Shown: piece by piece, positions 7,136 through 18,031 of the stretch
Position numbering within the stretch: the first letter of the stretch is position 1
How the letters are laid out: each line of letters begins with the position of its first letter
Translations under genes and position numbers: made by a program
NCBI GenBank assembly: GCA_003446975.1
Contig: DMAP01000446.1
Coordinates: forward strand, 1 to 18,031
Origin: Clostridiales bacterium
Lineage (GTDB): Bacteria; Bacillota; Clostridia; Tissierellales; Dethiosulfatibacteraceae
DNA length: 18,031 nucleotides
Direction: 5' to 3'
Notes under the pieces: generated by a model
Seen by the model: the letters and a program-made list of their open reading frames with translations, nothing else
Told to the model about the DNA's origin: nothing
Database searches by the model: none

Positions 7136-9955
7136 ATGGAAAACAAAATATTCATAAAAGGCGCTAAGGAGCATAATCTAAAAAACATAGATGTAGAACT
7201 GCCAAGAAACAAATTCATTGTATTCACGGGACTAAGCGGGTCCGGAAAATCATCCCTGGCTTTTGATACCATTTATGCCGAAGGCCAGCGAAAGTATGTC
7301 GAGAGTCTATCATCCTACGCCAGACAATTCCTGGGTCAGATGGAAAAGCCTGATGTGGAGTATATTGAAGGTTTATCTCCAGCTATATCCATTGATCAAA
7401 AGACAACCAATAGAAATCCCAGATCCACAGTGGGAACGGTTACTGAGATACATGATTATTTAAGATTGCTATATGCGAGAGTAGGGATCCCCCACTGTCC
7501 AGAGTGTGGCAGAGAAGTCACGTCACAGACCATAGATCAGATTGTTGATATAATCTGTGATTTTCCCGAGAACACCAGAATACAGATTATGGCACCAGTG
7601 GTCAGAGGCCAAAAAGGAACACATGCCAAATTATTGGCTGGACTGAAAAAAGAGGGATATGTAAGGATTCGGGTAAACGGGGAGATGCGTGAACTCGAGG
7701 AGAATATTGTTCTCGATAAAAACATTAAACACAATGTTGAGATTGTGGTCGACAGGATTATTGTTAAAGAGGGCATCATCAAAAGAGTGACTGACTCTGT
7801 TGAAAAAGCTCTTGAACTGGCTAATGGATTGGTTTTAGTCAATAGCATGAACGGCGAGGATCTTACCTTGAGCACTGAGTTTTCATGTACACATTGCGGT
7901 ATTAGTTTGGGTGAGATTTCTCCCAGGGTTTTTTCATTCAATAATCCTTATGGCATGTGCAAGGAATGTAATGGACTGGGAGTCAATAAGGAAATAGATG
8001 TAGATTTGATTATTCCCAATTGGGAGTTGTCAATACCTGAGCGTGCAGTCTCACCCTTTGGGACAGATGAGTTCGGCTATTATTTCCAGATTTTCAAGGC
8101 TATTGCCGATCATCATAAATTCGACATTGACAAACCATTAAAAGATGCACCTGAGAAGTTTATCAGTGAGATATTGTATGGTACAAATGGCAGAAAAGTA
8201 AAAATCAATTTTGAAAGCAAATACAATGGACAAAGATCACTGCACAAGGAATTTGAAGGTGTGGTAAACAACCTGCAAAGGAGATATCTAGAAACCAATT
8301 CCCCCCCCATTCGATTGTGGATTGAGAGCTTCATGAGTGAGACACCCTGTCATGCCTGTGGTGGTGCACGGTTAAATCCTACAGCCCTTGCTGTGACAAT
8401 TGATAACCACAATATTTTTCAATTGTCATCTATGCCTGTCGATAGAATACTGAATTTTTTTCAAGATTTGCATCTTGACGAAAGAAAGCGATTTATTTCA
8501 CATCAAATTCTAAAAGAGATTAATGCCAGAATTGAGTTCCTTATGAATGTAGGATTGGATTACCTAACATTGGCGAGAAATACCAGCACCTTGTCAGGAG
8601 GAGAGTCACAGAGAATAAGATTGGCAACCCAAATTGGCTCTAGTCTGGTAGGCGTCTTATATGTGCTTGATGAGCCAAGCATCGGACTCCATCAGAAGGA
8701 TAATGCAAGATTGATCAAAACCCTCAGAGATTTGACGGATTTAGGCAACACACTGATTGTTGTAGAGCATGACGAGGAAACCATATACTCTGCGGACCAC
8801 ATCCTTGATATCGGACCAGGTGCAGGAATACATGGCGGAGAAGTAGTGGCACAAGGAACTGTAGAAGATATAATTGGGAACAGTAAATCAATAACAGGCA
8901 AATATCTGACAGGAGAACTAAAAATTGATATCCCCCTTTTTAGAAGAAAAGGAAATGGTAAAATGATCAGCATTTTAGGGGCAAAAGAAAATAATCTGAA
9001 AAACATAGATGTCAATATACCTCTTGGGATTTTCACATGTGTCACAGGTGTTTCAGGGTCGGGTAAAAGTTCTTTAATCAATGAAATCCTGTTTAAGGGT
9101 GTACACAGAAAATTTCACAAGACGAGAATCCCACCCGGAAACCATCAGGACATTTTAGGTGTGGAACATCTGGACAAAATAATCAATATAGACCAGTCTC
9201 CTATTGGAAGAACACCAAGATCAAATCCTGCCACTTATACAAAGGTTTTTGACCAAATTAGAGACTTGTTTGCCATGACAAATGAAGCGAAAGCGAGAGG
9301 ATACAAAAAAGGCAGATTCTCTTTCAATGTAAAGGGTGGGAGATGTGAGGCATGCAAGGGAGATGGCATTGTCAGAATAGAGATGCATTTTTTACCGGAT
9401 GTTTACGTTCCATGCGAGGTTTGCAAGGGCAAAAGGTACAATAGAGAAACCCTTGAAGTTAAATATAAGCACAAAAATATCCACGATGTTTTAGATATGT
9501 CTATTGAGGAATCATTGGATTTCTTTGAAAATATCCCTAGCATATACTCAAAGCTGAAGACTATGTTTGATGTAGGATTAGGTTATATCAAGCTTGGACA
9601 GCCCTCTACTCAACTATCAGGTGGGGAGGCTCAGAGAATTAAGCTGTCATCTGAACTTAGCAAGAGAAGCACTGGTAAAACACTTTATATTCTTGATGAA
9701 CCAACAACTGGATTACACATGGCTGATGTGCATAAACTTGTGCTGGTATTGAATGAGTTGGTGGAAGGAGGCAATACAGTAGTTGTTATTGAACATAATC
9801 TTGATGTGATTAAAACTGCCGATTATCTGATTGATTTGGGTCCAGGCGGAGGGGACAAAGGTGGCAGGATAATCGCCACCGGCACCCCTGAAGAACTGGT
9901 AAAAGTGGAGAACTCCTATACCGGAAACTACTTAAAAAGAATGATTACAGGTTGA
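7136..9955 (+). CDS. uvrA: Excinuclease ABC subunit A
   Basis: The 939-residue DNA-damage sensor ATPase of excision repair, full length, which acts as a dimer with UvrB. Two ABC modules are visible: Walker A GLSGSGKS (32-39) and GVSGSGKS in the second half, with signature motifs LSGGESQR and LSGGEAQR. Zinc sites are Cys251/254/275/278 and Cys737/740/760/763; an extra CPEC pair lies at 121-124. GAGAGG (7125-7130) overlaps the uvrB stop and sets the start, so the two genes should be co-transcribed under LexA. No second promoter or LexA box is seen before it. An eight-base cytosine run at 8301-8308 (encoding Ser-Pro-Pro) is unusual in this AT-rich gene and could slip. A strong terminator follows the stop. 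Confidence 0.98.
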   Translation: MENKIFIKGAKEHNLKNIDVELPRNKFIVFTGLSGSGKSSLAFDTIYAEGQRKYVESLSSYARQFLGQMEKPDVEYIEGLSPAISIDQKTTNRNPRSTVGTVTEIHDYLRLLYARVGIPHCPECGREVTSQTIDQIVDIICDFPENTRIQIMAPVVRGQKGTHAKLLAGLKKEGYVRIRVNGEMRELEENIVLDKNIKHNVEIVVDRIIVKEGIIKRVTDSVEKALELANGLVLVNSMNGEDLTLSTEFSCTHCGISLGEISPRVFSFNNPYGMCKECNGLGVNKEIDVDLIIPNWELSIPERAVSPFGTDEFGYYFQIFKAIADHHKFDIDKPLKDAPEKFISEILYGTNGRKVKINFESKYNGQRSLHKEFEGVVNNLQRRYLETNSPPIRLWIESFMSETPCHACGGARLNPTALAVTIDNHNIFQLSSMPVDRILNFFQDLHLDERKRFISHQILKEINARIEFLMNVGLDYLTLARNTSTLSGGESQRIRLATQIGSSLVGVLYVLDEPSIGLHQKDNARLIKTLRDLTDLGNTLIVVEHDEETIYSADHILDIGPGAGIHGGEVVAQGTVEDIIGNSKSITGKYLTGELKIDIPLFRRKGNGKMISILGAKENNLKNIDVNIPLGIFTCVTGVSGSGKSSLINEILFKGVHRKFHKTRIPPGNHQDILGVEHLDKIINIDQSPIGRTPRSNPATYTKVFDQIRDLFAMTNEAKARGYKKGRFSFNVKGGRCEACKGDGIVRIEMHFLPDVYVPCEVCKGKRYNRETLEVKYKHKNIHDVLDMSIEESLDFFENIPSIYSKLKTMFDVGLGYIKLGQPSTQLSGGEAQRIKLSSELSKRSTGKTLYILDEPTTGLHMADVHKLVLVLNELVEGGNTVVVIEHNLDVIKTADYLIDLGPGGGDKGGRIIATGTPEELVKVENSYTGNYLKRMITG
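8301..8308 (+). repeat. Homopolymeric C8 tract inside uvrA
   Basis: Eight consecutive C bases span a TCC-CCC-CCC context coding Ser-Pro-Pro. The frame is intact as given. A one-base length change would truncate UvrA before its second ATPase module. Confidence 0.95.
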
Positions 9956-9980
9956 ATAAATTTTCCTGACATTGTATAAT
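9952..9980 (+). promoter_or_regulatory. Putative sigma-A promoter for the GGDEF gene-uvrC-hprK, overlapping the uvrA terminator
   Basis: TTGAAT (9952-9957) and a consensus TATAAT (9975-9980) are spaced by 17 bases. The -35 contains the uvrA stop codon, and the -10 enters the 5' arm of the terminator stem. Predicted start near 9987 falls inside that arm. The new transcript would therefore keep only the inner 8 bp or so of the hairpin, no longer abutting the U-run, and should escape termination. Confidence 0.65.
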
Positions 9981-10027
9981 CAACAGTAATCAGTGGTTAT
10001 GAACTGATTACTGTTGATTTATTTTTT
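9978..10027 (+). terminator. Strong rho-independent terminator after uvrA
   Basis: A perfect 17-bp stem (9978-9994 with 10003-10019) encloses an 8-base loop, GGTTATGA. TTATTTTTT follows. It should stop LexA-controlled uvrBA transcripts before the next gene. Confidence 0.88.
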
Positions 10028-10053
10028 GCCAAAAACAAAAAAGGATGGACTGC

Positions 10054-10965
10054 ATGATAAATATTGATGAAAACATCATCGACCTCATACCTGTAGGGAT
10101 TATAAAAGGAAAATTTTCAGCGAATAATCATAAAGAAGTGGATGATTTCGTGGTTTTATACGCGAACCATTATATGGAATCCTTGTCAGGTCACAAGAAG
10201 GCTAAATTGGAAGGTAATACATTGAAGCAACTGTATCCGGACTCTTCTGGATCGACGGACGATTGGCTTAAGCAGATAAGAAAGACTGTTATGGAAAAAG
10301 AACACAAGCATATCAATCAATATATTGATGTCTTCAACAAGCATCTGAGCATGGATATCATTGGACAGGACGATGGCAGCTTTTTTATGATTTTGAACGA
10401 CAATACAGAGAGGCTTCAGAACAGAAAAAAACTCATGGAAAAAGAAAGCGAAATAGAATACGTAAATTCAGAGCTCAGGAAGAAAGCCAACATGGACACA
10501 ATGACCTCGACCTATAATTATCAGTTTATACTAAAATTATTGAAAGATGAGATTGATACGGCAAAAAATGAAAAATCAAAATTGTCAGTTGCCTTGTTGG
10601 ATATTGATGATTTTACCACCATAAACAGAAAATACGGCACAGACATTGGGAATGCAGTTTTAATCGAGACTGCTACAGTGTTGAGAAACTGCATTAGAAA
10701 AATTGACTATCTTGGGAGAACAGGAGCCGACGAATTCTTGCTGATTTTAAGCAATGTGGATATGGATATTGCCAAGATAATTATTAACAGAATTCAGACT
10801 CAAATGTATTTGGACATTCAAAATGCAAAAGATTTAGAAGTGACAATCAGCGGTGCTGTCATTGAATACACTGGAGAAGACAATGAGGAGTTCTACTATA
10901 GAATAAGGGAAAAATTAGAGAACGCTAAGAAAATGGGTAAGAATAGGATTGTTTTCCAAAGCTGA
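10054..10965 (+). CDS. PAS-like / degenerate GGDEF domain protein
   Basis: About 303 residues, with no signal peptide or membrane span, so probably cytoplasmic. Residues 1-120 resemble a PAS sensor fold; a charged, probably coiled linker (about 120-147) leads to a GGDEF domain (about 148-303). Family hallmarks kept are the metal-binding DIDDF (183-187), Asn191, and an inhibitory-site-like RxxD (Arg215-Asp218) exactly five residues before the signature. Hallmarks altered are the signature itself, GADEF (224-228) instead of GGDEF; the GHxxGD loop, which reads GTDIGN with Asn200 where a guanine-binding Asp is usual; and the domain-opening LTGLxNR, which reads MTSTYNY. It may be a weak cyclase or a nucleotide-binding sensor. 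ATG 10054 is preferred over ATG 10045 because AAAAAAGGA ends 8 bases before it and only abuts the earlier ATG. uvrC follows after 50 bases. Confidence 0.8.
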   Translation: MINIDENIIDLIPVGIIKGKFSANNHKEVDDFVVLYANHYMESLSGHKKAKLEGNTLKQLYPDSSGSTDDWLKQIRKTVMEKEHKHINQYIDVFNKHLSMDIIGQDDGSFFMILNDNTERLQNRKKLMEKESEIEYVNSELRKKANMDTMTSTYNYQFILKLLKDEIDTAKNEKSKLSVALLDIDDFTTINRKYGTDIGNAVLIETATVLRNCIRKIDYLGRTGADEFLLILSNVDMDIAKIIINRIQTQMYLDIQNAKDLEVTISGAVIEYTGEDNEEFYYRIREKLENAKKMGKNRIVFQS

Positions 10966-11015
10966 GTGCCAATGATGGAAACTACCTGACTGCAGTATCT
11001 TGAAATGGAGAGAAG

Positions 11016-12872
11016 ATGTTTGATATAAAACATGAGTTGACAAAAATACCCGATCTGCCGGGCATCTATATGATGAAAGACGATGGTAGCCAGATCATTT
11101 ATATTGGAAAGGCCAAGAACCTGAAAAAAAGGATTAAGCAATATTTTCAATCCCAAAACCATGCTGTAAAGATTCAGAAGATGATTGAAAACATATTTTC
11201 CTTTGAGTACATCATAACCGATTCTGAGATTGAAGCCTTAATGTTGGAATCTAACTTAATCAAAAAACATAAGCCGAAGTACAACACACGATTAACTGAT
11301 GATAAGTCATATCCATACATCAAAGTAACCACCAAGGACAAGTTTCCAAGGGTATATAAAGTAAGAGAAATCAGCCAAGACGGAAACAAGTATTTTGGTC
11401 CTTATACCAGCGCATTAGCGGTTAAACAAACGATTGAAAGCATAAGAAACATTTTTAAAATCAGAGATTGCAACCTCAAAATCATTACTGGCAAAGAAAA
11501 CACCAGACCTTGCTTGAACTATTATATCAATCGATGCAGTGGACCCTGCATAGGCAAAATATCCAGCGAAAAATACATGGAAAATATTCACAAGATTTTG
11601 GATTTGTTGAATGGGAAGGAAGAAGGTTTGATTGGAGAGCTTGAAAAAAGAATGGTTGAGGCTTCCGAGAATCTTTTGTTCGAACATGCGGCTATCTATA
11701 GAGACCAGATAGAAGCTATAAAAAATCTAGGTGAAAAGCAAAAGGTTGCAAAAGCAAGCTTTAAGGATATTGATATAATCGGTGTGGCATATGGGGAAAA
11801 CGACGCTATAGCTCAGATTTTTTTCATTAGAAGTGGTAAAATAACAGGTAGAGAAGATTATTTGCTAACCGTGAACCTGAATGATTCACCAGAGGAGATT
11901 ATCGAGTCTTTTGTCAAGCAATACTACACAGGCACAGTCTATATTCCCAAAGAGATTTTTATTGAAAAAGAGTTGGAAGATATGGAGCTGATAGCAAGCT
12001 GGTTAAGTGAAATCAGAGGCAATAAAGTCACTTTGAGGGTTCCTAAAAAAGGCGAGAACAGCATGCTGATGAAAATGGTCAGAAAAAACGCTGAGGAAAA
12101 ACTGAACAAAGATGTCACTAGAATAAAAATCCAGAAAGAAGAAAGTCTTGCTGCAGTCGATGAACTGGCCTCCCTGATAGGACTTGAAAGTGTACCTAGG
12201 AGGATTGAAGCGTTTGACATATCAAACATCCAAGGAATGGAGAATGTTGGCTCTATGGTTGTCTTTGAAAATGGCGAATCGAAGAAGAGTGATTATAGAA
12301 GATTTAAAATTAGAAGTGTATATGGTCAAAATGATTACAAGAGCATGGCAGAAATGATCGACAGAAGGATAAGTCGAGGTTTGAGCGAAAACAGCTCAGT
12401 TGAAAAAGAAAAAAAATTCAATCAGATGCCGGATCTGATTTTAGTGGATGGCGGCAAAGGTCACGTCAGTATTGTAGAAGATACCTTGATAAACTATGGT
12501 TTGACAATTCCTGTCTGCGGCATGGTCAAAGATGACAGACATATCACAAGGGGATTGATTTATGAGAAGAAGGAAGTGATGCTGCTTCGGAATACCAAGA
12601 TATACAGATTCATCAGCTCCATTCAGAATGAGGCACACCGTTTCGCAATCACCTATCATCGCGATTTAAGGAAAAAGAATGCATTTAAAACAATATTGGA
12701 TGATATTGCTGAAATTGGGGAAAAAAGAAAACTATCGCTTCTGAACACATTTGGTTCAGTGGAGAGTATTTCTACAGCAACCTTGGAAGAGCTAGAAAAA
12801 GCGCCATCAATGAACAAGTTGGCTGCTTTACGGGTCTATGATTTTTTTGAAAAAAAGAGGTCAACAAAATGA
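11016..12872 (+). CDS. uvrC: Excinuclease ABC subunit C
   Basis: The 618-residue nuclease that makes both incisions around a lesion after UvrA-UvrB loading. The N-terminal GIY-YIG domain shows GIY (16-18) and YIG (29-31) and makes the 3' cut. Four cysteines, 152/166/174/178, match the pattern reported to hold an iron-sulfur cluster in E. coli UvrC, from memory. A UVR motif around 207-235 pairs with the UvrB tail. The RNase H-like 5' nuclease has Asp401 (FDISN), Asp478 (LVDGGKGH) and the DDRH segment. Helix-hairpin-helix repeats end the protein (about 565-612). GGAG (11007-11010) sets the start. Its last four bases overlap hprK as ATGA, implying translational coupling. No LexA box is visible near it, so it is probably not in the SOS-controlled unit with uvrBA. 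Confidence 0.98.
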   Translation: MFDIKHELTKIPDLPGIYMMKDDGSQIIYIGKAKNLKKRIKQYFQSQNHAVKIQKMIENIFSFEYIITDSEIEALMLESNLIKKHKPKYNTRLTDDKSYPYIKVTTKDKFPRVYKVREISQDGNKYFGPYTSALAVKQTIESIRNIFKIRDCNLKIITGKENTRPCLNYYINRCSGPCIGKISSEKYMENIHKILDLLNGKEEGLIGELEKRMVEASENLLFEHAAIYRDQIEAIKNLGEKQKVAKASFKDIDIIGVAYGENDAIAQIFFIRSGKITGREDYLLTVNLNDSPEEIIESFVKQYYTGTVYIPKEIFIEKELEDMELIASWLSEIRGNKVTLRVPKKGENSMLMKMVRKNAEEKLNKDVTRIKIQKEESLAAVDELASLIGLESVPRRIEAFDISNIQGMENVGSMVVFENGESKKSDYRRFKIRSVYGQNDYKSMAEMIDRRISRGLSENSSVEKEKKFNQMPDLILVDGGKGHVSIVEDTLINYGLTIPVCGMVKDDRHITRGLIYEKKEVMLLRNTKIYRFISSIQNEAHRFAITYHRDLRKKNAFKTILDDIAEIGEKRKLSLLNTFGSVESISTATLEELEKAPSMNKLAALRVYDFFEKKRSTK

Positions 12873-13789
12873 AGTCAATTTCAATTAACAAGATAATCAC
12901 TGCAATGAATCTGGAAATTATTCACATACCTGAAAGCGCTGAAATGATGCTATATAACAGCGAGCTATTGAGACCAGGGCTTCAATTGGCCGGTTTTTTC
13001 GATACATTTGCCTATGAGCGTATACAAATCATTGGCAAGACAGAGACCCATTATATCGAAACATTGACAGGGGATTTGAAAGCAAACAGGATCGATAAGC
13101 TATTTGCATATCCTCTACCTGCGGTCATAGTCACATCGGGCATGAAAGTCGATCCAGTTTTAGTGTATTGTGCAAAAAAACATGGCCGGGTGCTTTTAAG
13201 GACTCAAGATAAATCTACCAAGCTTATCAGCAACCTGATGAATTTTCTCGAGGAAATGCTGGCACCTGAAAAAACAATTCATGGAGTGGTGATGGAAGTG
13301 TACGGCGTGGGCGTTTTATTGAGAGGTCAAAGTGGCATAGGAAAAAGCGAGACAGCTTTAGAGCTGATCAAAAGAGGACACAGGCTGGTGGCTGACGATG
13401 CTGTAGTTCTAAGCAAAATTGATAACGTCATTTACTGCGCTTCAGAGCCTATTACCAGACATCTTCTTGAAATAAGAGGAATTGGCATTATTGATGTCAA
13501 GCATCTTTATGGGGTAGGCTCAGTGAAAATCCGCCAAAAACTTGGACTAATAGTTGATTTGGAAGAGTGGTCAGACAAAAAATATTATGACCGATTGGGA
13601 TTTGATAATGAGTTCGAGGATATTTTTGATATCAAAATCAATCGCGTCACCATACCGGTTAGACCAGGCAGAAATATTGCAACCATCGTTGAGGTTGCAT
13701 CAATGAATCTACGACAAAAGTTGCTTGGGTACTCCATGGAAGATGAATTCAACAGAAGAGTAGAAGATTTATCAGGCTATGAGATTTGA
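12869..13789 (+). CDS. hprK: HPr kinase/phosphorylase
   Basis: A 306-residue bifunctional enzyme that phosphorylates Ser46 of HPr when glycolytic intermediates are high and removes the phosphate when phosphate is high, controlling CcpA-dependent catabolite repression in Firmicutes. The N-terminal DRTGG-like domain (1-130) is followed by the kinase domain. Landmarks are His138 before the VYGVGV strand, P-loop GQSGIGKS (153-160), Asp176-Asp177 in VADD, and the HprK signature EIRGIGIIDV (201-210). The start overlaps the uvrC stop by four bases, so translation is probably coupled. Its presence suggests that sugar-dependent control operates in this organism, even though other genes here point to acid or amino-acid fermentation. 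No clear terminator follows before the next promoter. Confidence 0.97.
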   Translation: MKSISINKIITAMNLEIIHIPESAEMMLYNSELLRPGLQLAGFFDTFAYERIQIIGKTETHYIETLTGDLKANRIDKLFAYPLPAVIVTSGMKVDPVLVYCAKKHGRVLLRTQDKSTKLISNLMNFLEEMLAPEKTIHGVVMEVYGVGVLLRGQSGIGKSETALELIKRGHRLVADDAVVLSKIDNVIYCASEPITRHLLEIRGIGIIDVKHLYGVGSVKIRQKLGLIVDLEEWSDKKYYDRLGFDNEFEDIFDIKINRVTIPVRPGRNIATIVEVASMNLRQKLLGYSMEDEFNRRVEDLSGYEI

Positions 13790-13943
13790 ATCACTAAATT
13801 GTTTTTTTGTTGTACATCATAAACTATTTGATTTAACAAACTGAACATAATGCAGAAGATAATGTTACATCTTGAAAAACAGGCACTCTAGAGTCTTGCG
13901 CGATTATACACATGGTCAGCAATTAAAATGATTATGTTTTCTA

Positions 13944-13972
13944 TTGACGATATAGTGCTAACATATTATACT
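13944..13972 (+). promoter_or_regulatory. Strong sigma-A promoter of pyruvate:ferredoxin oxidoreductase
   Basis: TTGACG (13944-13949) and TATACT (13967-13972) are separated by 17 bases, each one base from consensus. Predicted start is near 13979, giving a leader of about 47 bases. The rest of the gap after hprK (13790-13943) shows a T7 run but no stable hairpin and no credible gene. Confidence 0.82.
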
Positions 13973-13991
13973 TAGATGTATCAGTCTGCAT

Positions 13992-14003
13992 ATTGTATAC
14001 AAT
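13992..14003. promoter_or_regulatory. Palindrome ATTGTATACAAT in the oxidoreductase leader, possible operator
   Basis: A perfect 12-base palindrome lies about 14-25 bases downstream of the predicted transcription start and 6 bases before the ribosome binding site. Its TTGTATACAA core resembles sites bound by GntR-type repressors. A single copy in AT-rich DNA could be chance, so the operator role is only a suggestion. Confidence 0.35.
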
Positions 14004-14007
14004 TTAA

Positions 14008-17487
<3,480 letters not shown>

Positions 17488-17565
17488 GAATTATTTGCAA
17501 AAGCTGAAAAAGATGCAAAAGAAAGATATAACAACTATAAAAGAATGGTTGAAATGAAATATTAA
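17488..17565 (+). other. Detached in-frame C-terminal tail of the oxidoreductase, after a TAA
   Basis: Reading on after TAA 17485-17487 in the same frame gives 25 codons, starting ELFAKAEKDAKERY and ending at TAA 17563-17565. Single-chain pyruvate:ferredoxin oxidoreductases commonly end in just this kind of EELF-KAEKDAKERY helix. The tail is intact, has normal codon use, and has no start codon or ribosome binding site of its own. A single GAA-to-TAA change (G to T at 17485) would explain it. A genuine nonsense mutation, stop read-through and a sequencing error cannot be told apart here. Confidence 0.85.
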
Positions 17566-17594
17566 AAAAAAGAGTCCCGGCTGAAAGGCCGGGA
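17564..17594 (-). terminator. Rho-independent terminator of ndk (minus strand)
   Basis: TCCCGGC (17575-17581) pairs with GCCGGGA (17588-17594) around a 6-base loop. Read on the minus strand, the 7-bp GC-rich stem is followed by CTC and then eight T (the A8 at 17564-17571), the standard form. On the plus strand only TTCCTAATATT follows, so it would be a weak terminator for the oxidoreductase, although the hairpin is shared. Confidence 0.82.
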
Positions 17595-17609
17595 TTCCTA
17601 ATATTCACC

Positions 17610-18008
17610 TTAACTGAACCAAATATCAATTTCTCTTTTTGCGTCGATGGGATTAGCTGATCCATGGACGGCATTCATCGTTAGATTCGTACCGAAGGAT
17701 TTTCTGATAGAACCGATCTCAGCCTCATCAGGGTTGGTTTTTCCATTGATTTTGCGAACCTTTTCAATAGCATTTTCCGCCGACAAAACCATAGCGACAA
17801 CTCTATCGCTTTTCATGAAATCAATCAGATCTTGATAAAAATCCTTGCGGATATGTTCCCGGTAATGTTTGGCTAAAATAACCTCGTCAGGAATCAATAT
17901 CTTTATGGATTCAATATTCAATCGATTTTCCTCATAAACAGAGATTATTTTACCGACCTGTTTTTTTGAGACAGCATCAGGTTTTATTAAAACCAGTGTT
18001 TTTTCCAT
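17610..18008 (-). CDS. ndk: Nucleoside diphosphate kinase
   Basis: A 132-residue cytoplasmic enzyme that transfers the gamma-phosphate of ATP to other nucleoside diphosphates through a phosphohistidine. It opens with the family's KTLVLIKPDAV. The catalytic His115 lies in NAVHGSANP, and the TNPDEAEIGSIR segment (91-102) supplies nucleotide contacts. It is slightly shorter than the usual 135-150 residues but complete. AGAGGTGAT (minus strand, 18014-18022) precedes the ATG at 18006-18008. It converges on the oxidoreductase gene; its promoter lies outside the window. Confidence 0.96.
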   Translation of the reverse strand: MEKTLVLIKPDAVSKKQVGKIISVYEENRLNIESIKILIPDEVILAKHYREHIRKDFYQDLIDFMKSDRVVAMVLSAENAIEKVRKINGKTNPDEAEIGSIRKSFGTNLTMNAVHGSANPIDAKREIDIWFS

Positions 18009-18013
18009 TATTA

Positions 18014-18022
18014 ATCACCTCT
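18014..18022 (-). promoter_or_regulatory. Ribosome binding site of ndk
   Basis: On the minus strand AGAGGTGAT, close to the anti-Shine-Dalgarno complement, ends 5 bases before the ATG. It confirms the start that gives the family's normal N-terminus. Confidence 0.8.
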
Positions 18023-18031
18023 TTTATATGG

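Noticed and set aside
13856..13891. Tiny frame starting at an ATG in the hprK-oxidoreductase gap
   Set aside because: It has about a dozen codons, no ribosome binding site and no recognisable peptide character.
13885..13894. Palindrome ACTCTAGAGT upstream of the oxidoreductase promoter
   Set aside because: It is only 10 bases long, single copy, not placed at a promoter element, and its flanks do not extend the symmetry well; chance is likely.
17647..17835. Plus-strand open frame of 62 codons
   Set aside because: It lies wholly antisense to ndk, which has catalytic motifs and its own ribosome binding site.

Overview
The window is AT-rich DNA from an anaerobic Firmicute, most likely of class Clostridia. 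The evidence is the uvrB-uvrA...uvrC-hprK gene order, a Gram-positive LexA box, a single-chain pyruvate:ferredoxin oxidoreductase, strong AAGGAGG-type ribosome binding sites, and a sigma-54-controlled catabolic operon of the kind found in amino-acid or organic-acid fermenters. A Fusibacter/Acidaminobacter-like relative is possible, but that is only a guess. No mobile elements, tRNA/rRNA genes or CRISPR arrays are visible, and no stretch longer than 300 bases lacks a gene.

Region 1 (1-3661) is a catabolic island. The window opens on the DNA-binding tail of what is probably a sigma-54 activator. Three copies of a TATAAC-N4-GTTATA palindrome follow, then a near-perfect -24/-12 promoter. That promoter drives three tightly packed genes: a beta-keto acid cleavage enzyme (BKACE/DUF849), a 3-hydroxyacyl-CoA-dehydrogenase-family oxidoreductase, and an AtoE-type short-chain acid transporter. 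A clean terminator closes the operon. Together they read as uptake of a small 3-hydroxy acid, oxidation to the 3-keto acid, and cleavage with acetyl-CoA to acetoacetate plus an acyl-CoA. The substrate is unknown.

Region 2 (3740-5042) is a free-standing fold-III PLP decarboxylase of the ornithine/lysine type, with its own promoter and terminator.

Region 3 (5046-13789) holds nucleotide excision repair. uvrB and uvrA form a LexA-controlled unit that ends in a 17-bp-stem terminator. A second promoter overlaps that terminator and appears to drive a PAS-like/degenerate GGDEF protein, uvrC and hprK. The damage-recognition genes and the nuclease gene may therefore be regulated separately.

Region 4 (13944-18031) holds the pyruvate:ferredoxin oxidoreductase gene behind a strong sigma-A-type promoter. 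Its frame is interrupted by a TAA exactly where a conserved 25-residue C-terminal tail should begin. The tail is still intact and in frame after the stop. The convergent gene is nucleoside diphosphate kinase.

The observations most worth a second look are the in-frame stop in the oxidoreductase, the sigma-54 BKACE cassette with its operators and unassigned substrate, and the degenerate GGDEF gene inside the excision-repair cluster.
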